Assembly (NCBI GenBank): GCA_031270945.1
Contig: JAISWZ010000101.1
Location: forward strand, 1-33,418
DNA: 33,418 nt
Origin: Clostridiales bacterium
GTDB taxonomy: Bacteria; Bacillota; Clostridia; Lachnospirales; WQUN01
Reading direction: 5' to 3'
Positions 7,601 through 14,992 of the stretch are shown here, piece after piece. Made by a program: the position numbers and the translations under genes. The stretch's first letter is position 1, and the number at the start of each line of letters is the position of its first letter. Under the pieces are notes generated by a model that was not told the origin of the DNA, did no database searches, and saw only the letters and a program-made list of their open reading frames with translations.

Positions 7601-9456
7601 AGCCTCAGCTCGTCAATGAGCTTTCTGACCTCGAGCCTTGAGCTCTTTTGCCAGTAGCGGAAGAAAAGCCTGAAATCGGTCTTGATTGTAGAGTAGTCCC
7701 CGACCTTGTACCGCTCTCCAATTATCTTGTTGATCTCATCTATCATCGAAGGCTCGCTGAGCCCCACCTGGTTGATCAAGAAGGTGTAGGTCTCCTGGTT
7801 GTCCAGCAAGCTCCTGTGAACTGTTTCATACGTCCTGGTCGCGTCAGTGCTCTCTGTCGGCAGGAACAAAATCGAGTGCTTTGCGCTGTCATAAGCCGCA
7901 GCCGCCCCGCCTCCGCTGTTCAAGAAGATTTTCCTTGTCAAGATCAGATCTGTCCTAGACTTTGACTCGGATAGCCACTTGTAAAAGGCGTGAAGCCAAT
8001 CCACCGGCTGGGATTCTATGAACGTCGGAGTGATTCCGCTGAAATCCGGGTTTTCCGTCCGCCCCGCGATCAGGTCGTTGTCTTCGATCCTCATTGACGT
8101 GATCGCCTTCACGTAATCGCTTAGCTCCCGCATTCTCCGCACAGTCGCGCCGATTGTGGTAAAAACCCATTCAGCTTCTGGATCCTTTGACATGTTCCGC
8201 AGCTGCTCTGTGGAAACAAGCTTCGCTATCGAAAGGCTTGTCCAGTACGCGTGGCTGGAAGACGTGTACCCGGAAGCCGTAGGTATGATCTCCCTTGTCT
8301 CGAAAGCGTTCTTCATCAAAGTGTAGAATGGCATGAAGGATATCGAGTTTTTGCTGTATACGCTGGTAAAGCTCTTCTCGTCGTAAGGCACAATGCTGAA
8401 GATGTTGTCATCGATAATCCTGGCGTCAATCTCCTCGCCCATTTCCTTGAAGTAGACAAGGCTGTCGGCCGCCAAAGAAGCCAAAGACTCAACCATGTCT
8501 ATGTTGTGCTTAACCCCCGCCCGTATCCCCTCGCGGCTGTCAGTCAGCAAAAATGGAGCGTGTATGATAAAGCTTAGGCCTGTCACCTCTTTTGTTGGGA
8601 AAAAGCAGAAGGCGCAGTGCTTCTTTGGCACCAAATGCGACTCCTCGTCAACAAAGAACCCAACAGAGTGCTTTCGCCCGTTCTTGTCAGGCCTCGTGAA
8701 TAGCCATAGCAAGTCAACGCTGGACTTTTCGTGGAAGCTCTGGGTTAGCTCAATCAGCTCTCCCCTGGTGCTTCCGTACACCTTCCAGTCTACTGTATTC
8801 TTCTCGTAAGATCCGTAGATCTCCTCAATGTCAAAGGTAACGCTCTTGATGTTCGACAGAAACAGGATCGGGTAGTCCAAGGATCTCAGCTTTGCCGAAA
8901 TGTCGTCAAAGGAGTCCATGGCCGTCCTCTGGGGATGGTTGAAGGGAAAGACAAAAAGCGTTTCATCCGCCGCCCTGCCTGGGTGGTCTTCATAAATCCG
9001 CATTGGCACCAGAAGCCGCTCGATCTTGAAGAAAATTTCAGGATCGTAAATGTGCGGAGTTGACGTGTACTGGAACACAGCCTTGAACCCCACGCCAAAC
9101 TTCCCTATTGTCGCCTCGTCCGACTTGCTTGACGCGCCCACTGACGTAATGGAGTTGATGTCTCCAAGCTTTCCGTGCTTCTGGTCTTCCCGTTCCGTTT
9201 CTGGGTTTGACACTGTGAAGCGGCGCGTCCCGTTGTGAGCGAATATTAGGCTGTCGTTTCGCAGAACAAACCGCGCCGACGTCGCCTTCGCGTCATCAGC
9301 GTTCTGAAGCAGCTCATAGATAAAATGCGCTTTGTCTGAGTACTTCTCAACAACGCTGTTTTTGACCCCGCTCAGCCTGAATGACTCCAGCGCGCTAGCC
9401 GAGCTTTCCGCTGAAGCGGAAAGCGCTTGAAAATAACCTTCTTGCGTTTTGTCCAT
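4693..9456 (-). CDS. Sacsin/HSP90-like ATPase domain fused to SF1 (Upf1-like) helicase; candidate defence protein
   Basis: A 1587-residue protein. Residues about 35-330 form a sacsin-type GHKL ATPase fold, with N-box ELLQNADDAKA (48-58) and the glycine motif GKFGVGFKAVF (118-128). A long unassigned region follows, then a Lys/Glu-rich coiled coil at about 870-915. The last third is an SF1B-type helicase: Walker A GPPGTGKTT near 1157, DEAS box near 1278, GDPLQIGP near 1307, QYRS near 1351, GTIHSFQGDECD near 1476 and the arginine motif NLAISRAKDCL near 1520. The mix of protein-remodelling ATPase and nucleic-acid helicase resembles large stand-alone antiphage proteins, but no named system is matched here. 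ATG 9456 follows GAGGT at a normal distance. It is monocistronic, with its own terminator. No nuclease domain is visible. The domain calls are firm; the defence role is inferred. Confidence 0.85.
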   Translation of the reverse strand: MDKTQEGYFQALSASAESSASALESFRLSGVKNSVVEKYSDKAHFIYELLQNADDAKATSARFVLRNDSLIFAHNGTRRFTVSNPETEREDQKHGKLGDINSITSVGASSKSDEATIGKFGVGFKAVFQYTSTPHIYDPEIFFKIERLLVPMRIYEDHPGRAADETLFVFPFNHPQRTAMDSFDDISAKLRSLDYPILFLSNIKSVTFDIEEIYGSYEKNTVDWKVYGSTRGELIELTQSFHEKSSVDLLWLFTRPDKNGRKHSVGFFVDEESHLVPKKHCAFCFFPTKEVTGLSFIIHAPFLLTDSREGIRAGVKHNIDMVESLASLAADSLVYFKEMGEEIDARIIDDNIFSIVPYDEKSFTSVYSKNSISFMPFYTLMKNAFETREIIPTASGYTSSSHAYWTSLSIAKLVSTEQLRNMSKDPEAEWVFTTIGATVRRMRELSDYVKAITSMRIEDNDLIAGRTENPDFSGITPTFIESQPVDWLHAFYKWLSESKSRTDLILTRKIFLNSGGGAAAAYDSAKHSILFLPTESTDATRTYETVHRSLLDNQETYTFLINQVGLSEPSMIDEINKIIGERYKVGDYSTIKTDFRLFFRYWQKSSRLEVRKLIDELRLYEFILGHEWPESKDLQGKPTLFYFPSEQLFKWFQPKSPIHFLNLDFYLELEGAEKKDELISFLKDLGVRETPKSLEYKPDSSEVSHLLHLVPPKHQMKAEWTEHSLDGLKELVAYVAKDKDQDLSLMIWKQLLKLVESGLAKDADVSYLLGTCVYGQRSSMSFSYESSDALWLKSYPWLMNAYEEFLPVSQLSPQTLHEQYNGLEAVASELCEILGIKAKDINKEAPTVTKLGETLGLSEEEQKKALLDFAKKKKNAENKAAKELEEKEKELEEKELEEPEIEELLPEEAILEEPAGVGAQEAAAEIEALFPQAPPSIKRVATDIALRASQKPKPKARYVEPPIDEDEYFKKPVDLGIVIERAKEKATQEVQHIAVLEELKQKSGESVAYSYGWFMALLELESLANDAQGPEITFGKAEVAPGSSNSLVLKHPSNHIPQMLEDLSDIPLELHFANSPTIKTTVEAASVKSNALVARLSSKANLDGLQPSRVTEATIYHKGQAFFLDELKQAFSALGKSNGYGDGFDMQENLPKNIEFVFGPPGTGKTTYLAKNTLPSLMAKLDDLKVLVLTPTSKSADVLTRIVLESDPSSKSWLIRLGASGDELVEKSGVLKDRSFDIREKQSYTLVTTAARFPYDCFNPDGSTKVYLNDIAWDYIVFDEASMIPVASIVYPLFKQSPKKFIISGDPLQIGPVASVDIWKDANIYTMVNLDSFSEPSTYPNIYPIELLSTQYRSIPAIGEIFSNFAYGGIASHSRANDPISLPTGALAIKPLTLIKFPVTSFESIYRAKRLAGKTPYHVYSALFAVELTKYLSQCFKSADRSFSVGIIAPYRAQADLVNKFSASLSWPDNVSVQAGTIHSFQGDECDIVIALFNPPPVITQSGDMFLNKLNVVNLAISRAKDCLIVLMPDDNTESVGSLTLIKQLENLIKDDKSSAEYLSSDVEEIIFGSKTYLEEKGSAVQTREEI

Positions 9457-9643
9457 CTTTTACCTCAACTTCCTTTGGCCGGGCGAGCCCGGCAGACTGG
9501 TATGCTTTTAACACTCGCGAGCGAAAACGTCTGCAAAGCTTGTCTTTCTTGAACTTGTCTTGATCTTGTCTTAGCTCGCGAGCAACCACCGGCTTGAGCG
9601 GAAAGTGCAGTTCTTTTCGCTCGCAAAAATCTAAAGTTGCCTA

Positions 9644-9738
9644 GCGCATACGCCAAAATTTACATGTGGCCCAGCAAAAGTCGTCGCGATGCTTTAGCGC
9701 GTGACTTTGCAAGCCCTAAAATAAATTTTGGGATATGC
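9644..9738. repeat. Palindromic dispersed repeat (MITE-like), copy 1
   Basis: Terminal inverted repeats GCATACGCCAAAATTTA at the left and TAAATTTTGGGATATGC at the right enclose an inner stem (GCAAAAGTC / GTGACTTTGC) around a core CGCGATGCTTTAGCGCG. It belongs to the same family as the copies at 13242, 14850 and 26261. No transposase is encoded; length about 95 bp. Confidence 0.75.
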
Positions 9739-10199
9739 TTCTATTTTCAAGGGCGCTGGAAAAGCTCTGCGTTGCCCATCGTCCAAGGGCAAGTCGGCTA
9801 TGGTCTTGCGGAGGCCTTGGGATATGCCCTTGGTTAATCCTTTTTAATTATATTCTATAATATTCAAAAAAGCAATTGATTAAACTAAAATGAGACATTA
9901 TGCGCGAATGTCATAAATTGATCAAAGGGCTAAAAGGCATAGAATGCATAGAATGCGAGCTATTCTTATCCCGAAGCTGCTTGTTGCGGGGTGGTTGCGA
10001 CAAGCCAGCCGATCCATTCTTCATAACATTAAATGTTCAATAAACAGCAATTAAAGCCAAGGAATTCGGCAGGAGAAAATTTTCAGGCGAGCGGGGTCAG
10101 CGTAGGCTGCGCATGCTTTCGCGAATCCAGCAAAGCACTAACAATTTCCAGTTGGCTCGCCATGGCTACCAAACCCAATCTCGTTAATTCAAGTTATAA

Positions 10200-10297
10200 C
10201 AATATTTCGACACTGACCAAACCTAGGATTTCCCCCATATAAAGCGTCACGCGCTCATGCTTGGCAATCGCCTGGCACTTTAAATGTCGAAATATTG
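10200..10297. repeat. Perfect 13-bp inverted repeat pair
   Basis: CAATATTTCGACA (10200-10212) and its exact reverse complement (10285-10297) bracket 72 bp. No ORF lies between. It could be a small decayed mobile element or a paired protein-binding site; nothing else supports either reading. Confidence 0.45.
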
Positions 10298-10390
10298 ATA
10301 AATAATGAAGAACATAACGCTCCCCAATTGTCCTTATCCGCACGCCCGCCCTTTCTTTACCCCGCTTTCTTTCCGCGACTCCCTCCAAAA

Positions 10391-10429
10391 AAGCCCGTTC
10401 GCAAGGCTTTCGCCTTGCGAACGGGCTTT
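10391..10429 (-). terminator. Intrinsic terminator of ppdK
   Basis: A perfect 17-bp stem AAGCCCGTTCGCAAGGC with loop TTTC; on the minus strand it is followed by TTTTTT. It lies 53 nt past the ppdK stop codon, and the space between holds loose CCTT/GCTCTT-type repeats. Confidence 0.88.
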
Positions 10430-10482
10430 GAAGTTGCCTTGGTTTTGCCTTGCTCTTAAAGCCTTATCTTGCTCTTCCAGCC

Positions 10483-13125
10483 TTACTTCTTCGCTCTTTC
10501 GGCCTTGATTGCAGACTGCGCCGCAGCGAGCCTTGCGATAGGCACACGGTAAGGCGAACAGGATACATAGTTAAGGCCGATGCTGTAGCAGAACTCGATG
10601 GAAGCGGGATCTCCGCCGTGCTCGCCGCAGATTCCGAGCTTGATGTCAGGCCTTGTTGACTTGCCTTTTTCCACAGCTATCTTCATCAAGGCGCCTACGC
10701 CCTTCTGGTCAAGCTTGGCGGTTGGATCCGCCTCGTAGATGTTGGCGTCGATGTAATCCTTGAGGATGCGGCCAGCGTCGTCTCTGGAAAGGCCGTAAAC
10801 CATCTGTGTGAGGTCGTTGGTTCCGAAGGAGAAGAACTCTGCCTCTTTTGCGATAAGGTCAGCCGTGAGGGCAGCCCTTGGGATCTCGATCATTGTGCCG
10901 ACTTGGTACTTAAGGGTCACGCCGGTCTTCTCGAAGATGGCCTTGGCGGTTTTGTCGATGATGTCTTTGACGAAAACGAACTCTTTGATCTCGCCTACAA
11001 GGGGAACCATGATCTCTGGAACGATATTGTAGCCCTTGGTCTGCTTGACCTCGATAGCCGCTTCGATGATGGCCTTTGTCTGCATCTCTGCGATCTCTGG
11101 GTAAGAGACGGCAAGGCGGCAGCCACGGTGTCCCATCATTGGGTTGAGCTCGTGAAGAGCGTTGGCTTTTCTCTTAAGCTCTTCCACAGGCTTGCCCATG
11201 GTCTGGGCCAACCCTTCGAACTCGGCGTCCGTGTTTGGAAGGAACTCGTGCAGAGGGGGATCCAACAGGCGGATAGTCACAGGGCGCTCTTCCATTGCCT
11301 CGTAGATGCCTACGAAATCCGCTTTCTGGAACGGAAGAAGGGCATTCAAAGCGGCGACTCTCTCTTCTTTGGTGTCGGAGAGGATCATGACGCGCATCTT
11401 CGCTATGCGATCTTCTTCAAAGAACATGTGCTCGGTGCGGGTAAGGCCGATGCCCTGCGCGCCGAATTCGACGGCGACTTTCGCGTCGTTTGGCGTGTCG
11501 GCGTTTGTGCGAACCTTAAGCGTGCGATGCTCGTCAGCCCAGCTCATGAATACGCTGAAGTTCCCTGCGATCTCAGCCTTGACTGTCGGGATGTCTTCGC
11601 CGTAGATGTTGCCGGTGGATCCGTCAAGGGAGATGTAATCGCCCTCGTGGTACTCCTTGCCGCCAAGCTCAAAGTACTTCTGGTCTTCATGCATCTTTAT
11701 GGCTTCGCAGCCGGATACGCAGCAGCGGCCCATTCCGCGGGCGACAACAGCAGCGTGGGAAGTCATTCCGCCTCTGACTGTCAAGATGCCCTGTGAAACT
11801 GCCATTCCTACGATATCCTCAGGAGAGGTTTCAAGGCGGACAAGAAGAACGCGCTCGCCAGCGGCGGCAGCCTTCTCAGCGTCCTCGGCATTGAAGTAAA
11901 CTTTGCCGGCTCCAGCGCCTGGGGAGGCGGGAAGAGCTTTTCCTATCGGCTTCGCTGCCTTGAGGGCTGCGGGATCAAACATCGGGTGGAGAAGCTGGTC
12001 AAGCTGCTTCGCGTCAACAGTAAGCAGAGCGTCCTTCTGGCTGATCAGGCCTTCCTGCACAAGGTCAACCGCTATCTTGAGCGCGGCGGGCGCTGTGCGC
12101 TTGGCGTTTCTGGTCTGCAGGAAGTAAAGCTTCCCGTTTTCTATTGTGATCTCCATGTCTTGGACGTCTCTGTAGTGGTTTTCAAGCTTCTTGGCATAGG
12201 CTACGAACTCGTCGTAGATGCCTGGAAGGGTAGGCTCGGACTTAAGCTCTTCAAAGGGCTTGGGAGTGCGGATGCCAGCCACGACGTCTTCGCCTTGGGC
12301 GTTGACCATGTACTCGCCGTAAATGACATTTTCGCCAGTCGCGACATCGCGGGAGAAGACAACGCCTGTTCCTGAAGTGTCACCCATGTTTCCGAAGACC
12401 ATGGACTGGACGTTGACAGCTGTGCCCCACTCATAGGGGATGTCGTTCATCCTGCGGTAGGAGAACGCGCGCGGGTTGTCCCAAGAGCGGAAAACCGCGC
12501 TGACAGCCTCATAGAGCTGCTCTTTCGCTTCGGTCGGGAAATCCTTGCCCTGGTCATCCTTGAAGATTTTCTTGTAGATGTTGACAATCTCTTTGAAGTC
12601 GTCAGCGGAGAGCTCGATGTCGCTCTTCACTCCGGCTTTCTCTTTGTACTTGTCAAGGACTTCCTCAAACTTTTTCTTGGAGACGCCAATCACGACGTCG
12701 GAGAACATGGCGATGAACCTTCTGTAGGAATCATAGGCGAACTTGGGGTTGCCTGTGAGTTCGGCAAGGCCGGCTGCGGCTTCGTCGTTTAAGCCAAGGT
12801 TCAAGACAGTGTCCATCATGCCAGGCATTGAAGCCCTGGCGCCTGAGCGGACAGAGACAAGGAGGGGGTTCGCTACGTCTCCGAACTTCTTGCCTGAGAT
12901 GCTCTCGAGGTAGGTGATGTTCTCATCGATCTGATCCTTGATTTCCTGGGAGAGGGTGTGCCCGCTGGAGTTGTAGAGGGCGCACGCCTCGGTGGTGATG
13001 ATGAATCCCTGCGGGATCGGCAGGCCAAGCCTGGTCATTTCAGCCAGGTTGGAACCTTTGCCTCCCAAAAGGTTGCGCATGGTCGCGTCGCCTTCCGAGA
13101 ACTTGTAAACATACTTGACACCCAT
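10483..13125 (-). CDS. ppdK: Pyruvate, phosphate dikinase
   Basis: An 880-residue enzyme, the normal length for bacterial PPDK, interconverting pyruvate + ATP + Pi with phosphoenolpyruvate + AMP + PPi in the cytosol. The N-terminal ATP-grasp half begins KYVYKFSEGDATMRNLLGGKG. The swivelling phosphohistidine domain carries GGMTSHAAVVARGMG, with the catalytic His near residue 456. The C-terminal TIM-barrel half carries the active-site Cys near residue 833 in GICGEHGGDP. ATG 13125 follows AGGAGG at good spacing. In anaerobes it can save ATP by coupling glycolysis or gluconeogenesis to pyrophosphate. It appears monocistronic, with a strong terminator. It lies about 300 bp from rplL, separated by nested dispersed repeats, and no promoter was clear in that gap. 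Confidence 0.97.
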   Translation of the reverse strand: MGVKYVYKFSEGDATMRNLLGGKGSNLAEMTRLGLPIPQGFIITTEACALYNSSGHTLSQEIKDQIDENITYLESISGKKFGDVANPLLVSVRSGARASMPGMMDTVLNLGLNDEAAAGLAELTGNPKFAYDSYRRFIAMFSDVVIGVSKKKFEEVLDKYKEKAGVKSDIELSADDFKEIVNIYKKIFKDDQGKDFPTEAKEQLYEAVSAVFRSWDNPRAFSYRRMNDIPYEWGTAVNVQSMVFGNMGDTSGTGVVFSRDVATGENVIYGEYMVNAQGEDVVAGIRTPKPFEELKSEPTLPGIYDEFVAYAKKLENHYRDVQDMEITIENGKLYFLQTRNAKRTAPAALKIAVDLVQEGLISQKDALLTVDAKQLDQLLHPMFDPAALKAAKPIGKALPASPGAGAGKVYFNAEDAEKAAAAGERVLLVRLETSPEDIVGMAVSQGILTVRGGMTSHAAVVARGMGRCCVSGCEAIKMHEDQKYFELGGKEYHEGDYISLDGSTGNIYGEDIPTVKAEIAGNFSVFMSWADEHRTLKVRTNADTPNDAKVAVEFGAQGIGLTRTEHMFFEEDRIAKMRVMILSDTKEERVAALNALLPFQKADFVGIYEAMEERPVTIRLLDPPLHEFLPNTDAEFEGLAQTMGKPVEELKRKANALHELNPMMGHRGCRLAVSYPEIAEMQTKAIIEAAIEVKQTKGYNIVPEIMVPLVGEIKEFVFVKDIIDKTAKAIFEKTGVTLKYQVGTMIEIPRAALTADLIAKEAEFFSFGTNDLTQMVYGLSRDDAGRILKDYIDANIYEADPTAKLDQKGVGALMKIAVEKGKSTRPDIKLGICGEHGGDPASIEFCYSIGLNYVSCSPYRVPIARLAAAQSAIKAERAKK

Positions 13126-13214
13126 AGAAACCTCCTAGGTTTCCGGAGGGGACGCTGTCCCGCTCCGTGATGCCGGGCTAGGCCCGGAAGCTCTGTACGC
13201 CTCAAGAAGCCGGA

Positions 13215-13410
13215 GCGCATCCCAAATTATTTTTTCTAAAAGCATATCCCAAAATTAATTCCATGGCTTGAAAAAGTCACGCAAGTTTGCTCGCAGAAGC
13301 CCGAGCAGACACTGTTAAAGCATCGCGATGACTTTTTCGGCGCCTTAACGGAAATTTTGGGATACGCATAAAACTACGCGTTTTTACGCTTTTTTAATTT
13401 TGGGATGCGC
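13215..13410. repeat. Nested palindromic dispersed repeats between rplL and ppdK
   Basis: An inner element (13242-13367) has ends GCATATCCCAAAATTA and AAATTTTGGGATACGC, an inner stem GAAAAAGTCA / TGACTTTTTC, and a core GTTAAAGCATCGCGA. It sits inside a second pair of the same ends: GCGCATCCCAAATTA at 13215-13229 and TAATTTTGGGATGCGC at 13395-13410. This is what one copy inserted into another would leave. The inner copy is longer than the others (126 bp) because of an added GTTTGCTCG/CGAGCAGAC hairpin. Confidence 0.75.
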
Positions 13411-13424
13411 GCCAAGTGCGAGAG

Positions 13425-13799
13425 CTACTTCAATGTGACAGTGGCGCCAGCCTCTTCGAGTTTCTTCTTCAAGGATTCGGCCTCGTCTTTTGGCGCTTGC
13501 TCCTTGATCATCTTGGGGGCGTTGTCAACAACGTCCTTCGCCTCTTTGAGGCCAAGGCCGGTGATTGCGCGGACTACTTTGATGATGTTGATCTTCTTGT
13601 CGGCCTGGATGCTTGTCAGCTCGACATCGAACTCCGTCTTCTCCTCAACTACCTCGACTGGGCCAGCCGGGCCAGCTGAAGCCGCTGCTGCAGCGGAAAC
13701 GCCGAAAACTTCCTCGCTCTTTTTGACCAGCTCGTTAAGCTCGAGCACGGTGAGCTCTTTTACGGCATTGATGATTTCGTCTATGGACAGTTTAGCCAT
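13425..13799 (-). CDS. rplL: 50S ribosomal protein L7/L12
   Basis: A 124-residue ribosomal stalk protein that recruits translation factors. The N-terminal dimerisation segment [20 protein letters not shown] is followed by an Ala/Gly/Pro hinge (about residues 40-52). The C-terminal domain carries [20 protein letters not shown], the conserved factor-binding helix region, and ends in GATVTLK. The frame opens upstream to 13832, but ATG 13799 has GGAGG nearby and gives the canonical N-terminus. It lies 64 nt after rplJ and is expressed from the same leader. Unusually, no rpoB follows; ppdK lies downstream instead. Confidence 0.97.
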   Translation of the reverse strand: MAKLSIDEIINAVKELTVLELNELVKKSEEVFGVSAAAAASAGPAGPVEVVEEKTEFDVELTSIQADKKINIIKVVRAITGLGLKEAKDVVDNAPKMIKEQAPKDEAESLKKKLEEAGATVTLK

Positions 13800-13863
13800 T
13801 TTAATTACCTCCATGAACCGTTTGTGGCACACCTATTCTTAAAAATAGGCGTGCTTTAAGTTT

Positions 13864-14379
13864 TTACGCCTCAGCAGGCGCTTCGGGGGCTGGCCCCGCT
13901 TTTTGCTCAGCCAGCGCAGCGGCGAGTCTTGCGAAAGCAGCCATTGGAGCTTTCCAGCTTCCAAGGAGCTTGGCCAAGAGGACTTCCCTTGACGGGATTT
14001 CCGCGACCACGGACATGCCTGCCGCGTCATAGTACGCGTTGTCAACTATTCCGCCTTTGAACTCCAGCTTGGGCATGGCCTTGAACTGCTTGAAAATCGT
14101 GGCTGCGGCAACAGTGGGATCCCCGTAGCTTATCGCGACCGCTGACGGTCCGAAAAGGAGCTTGTCGAGGCCCTGGAACTCGGTGTCCTTGATGGCAAAG
14201 GAAAGCATTGTGTTCTTGTAGACCTTGTAGTCGACGCCAGCCTCGCGCAGAGTCTTGCGAAGGGACGTGTCCTGGGCTACGGTAAGGCCTCTTGCGTCCA
14301 CCAAGACAACGGACTTCGCCTTTGCGAGCTTGTCCTTGATCTCGTTGATTACGGCCTGCTTGCTTTCAATCTTTGGCAT
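13864..14379 (-). CDS. rplJ: 50S ribosomal protein L10
   Basis: A 171-residue protein that anchors L7/L12 dimers to the ribosome and represses its own operon by binding the leader RNA. The N-terminal rRNA-binding part begins MPKIESKQAVINEIKDKLAKAKSVV-like and continues through the typical ARGLTVAQ and KVYKNTMLSFA blocks. The C-terminal alpha helix (AFARLAAALAEQKAG) is the L7/L12 docking site. ATG 14379 follows AAGGAGGTGAAC. rplK and rplA, which usually precede it, are absent; an independent promoter and L10 leader lie directly upstream. Confidence 0.97.
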   Translation of the reverse strand: MPKIESKQAVINEIKDKLAKAKSVVLVDARGLTVAQDTSLRKTLREAGVDYKVYKNTMLSFAIKDTEFQGLDKLLFGPSAVAISYGDPTVAAATIFKQFKAMPKLEFKGGIVDNAYYDAAGMSVVAEIPSREVLLAKLLGSWKAPMAAFARLAAALAEQKAGPAPEAPAEA

Positions 14380-14383
14380 TTGT

Positions 14384-14551
14384 TCACCTCCTTATATACT
14401 CGCGGTTCATTGGCGGCAAAAGAAAACCCCTGCCGCAAAGACAGGGGAGCATCACAAAACTAGCCCGTAGGCAAAAGATTTTGGACATTCCGCCTCGGCT
14501 GGATTTACGCCCGCTTGAGCGAGCACCGGCTGTCTTCAGCGCGTGAACCAC
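14384..14551 (-). ncRNA. L10 leader (autoregulatory 5' untranslated RNA of rplJ-rplL)
   Basis: Reading the minus strand from the predicted start near 14552, the RNA contains AGACAGCCGGTGCTCGC, then ATCCAGCCGAGGCGG. This matches the conserved kink-turn and pairing pattern of L10 leaders, where L10(L12)4 binds. Before the ribosome binding site, CCCCTGTC TTTGC GGCAGGGG (14427-14447) followed by TTTTCTTTT looks like an intrinsic terminator, so control probably includes attenuation. Placement next to rplJ makes the assignment secure. Confidence 0.85.
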
Positions 14552-14558
14552 AAAAGAT

Positions 14559-14587
14559 ATGATAATGGATTGCCAAGAGTTTGTCAA
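14559..14587 (-). promoter_or_regulatory. Sigma-A promoter of rplJ-rplL
   Basis: TTGACA (14587-14582) and TATCAT (14564-14559) on the minus strand with a 17-nt spacer. It sits just upstream of the L10 leader and shows the ribosomal pair is transcribed as a separate unit. Confidence 0.8.
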
Positions 14588-14846
14588 GCGGTTTGAAAAA
14601 AAATATGAAATTTGAAGGGTGAGGGCGGGCGGCGTTCGAATGCGCAGGGGCGCGGGTTTCATTAAGATCCGAAGATAGAGGTAAATGGTGGATCGGGAAA
14701 AGGCATAAAAATAGGCTAAACAGGCCGAATTCTTGGGATTCAGCCTGTTCAGCCCTTTCGGATTCTTGCCAGGCGCGTTTCCGGCTTTTGGGGCTGGGCA
14801 GCGCCTTGCGAGGGATTCGAATTGGGGTCGCGCTTGAGCCTCATTC

Positions 14847-14989
14847 TTAGAGCATATCCCAAAATTTATTATAAGGCTTGGAAAAGTAACGCGTTGAAGC
14901 ATCGCATGACTTTTCCTGCGCCCTATTTTGAATTTTGGGATATGCCCTTAAGTGCGGCGGCTTAACAGGATTTTGGGATATTCTCTAAG
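14847..14989. repeat. Palindromic dispersed repeat (MITE-like) with double right end
   Basis: Left end CTTAGAGCATATCCCAAAAT (14847-14866). One right end AATTTTGGGATATGC closes a 96-bp element at 14945; a second right end TTTTGGGATATTCTCTAAG (14971-14989) pairs even further with the left end. Inner stem GGAAAAGT / ACTTTTCC around core GTTGAAGCATCGC. Of the same family as the copies at 9644, 13242 and 26261. Confidence 0.75.
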
Positions 14990-14992
14990 AGC

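Larger units (their letters stand above)
9457..10390. other. Gene-free region between helicase and ppdK terminator
   Basis: No supported coding region. It holds a palindrome GGCCGGGCGAGCCCGGC (9477-9493), several CTCGCGAGC motifs (9514, 9574), one complete dispersed palindromic repeat (9644-9738), a second degenerate repeat end CTTGGGATATGCCC near 9818-9831, an AT-rich stretch at 9840-9950, and a perfect 13-bp inverted repeat (10200-10297). A 69-codon frame at 10033-10242 lacks a ribosome binding site and family resemblance. Confidence 0.6.

Noticed and set aside
10903..11796. 297-codon frame opposite ppdK
   Set aside because: It lies wholly antisense to a clear ppdK coding region, and its open frame follows from ppdK codon bias.
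14790..14835. tRNA-like T-loop sequence (GGATTCGAATTGG)
   Set aside because: No acceptor, D-arm or anticodon pairing could be built around it.
14384..14902. 172-codon minus-strand frame upstream of rplJ
   Set aside because: It runs through the rplJ promoter, the L10 leader and a dispersed repeat; the non-coding explanation is much stronger.
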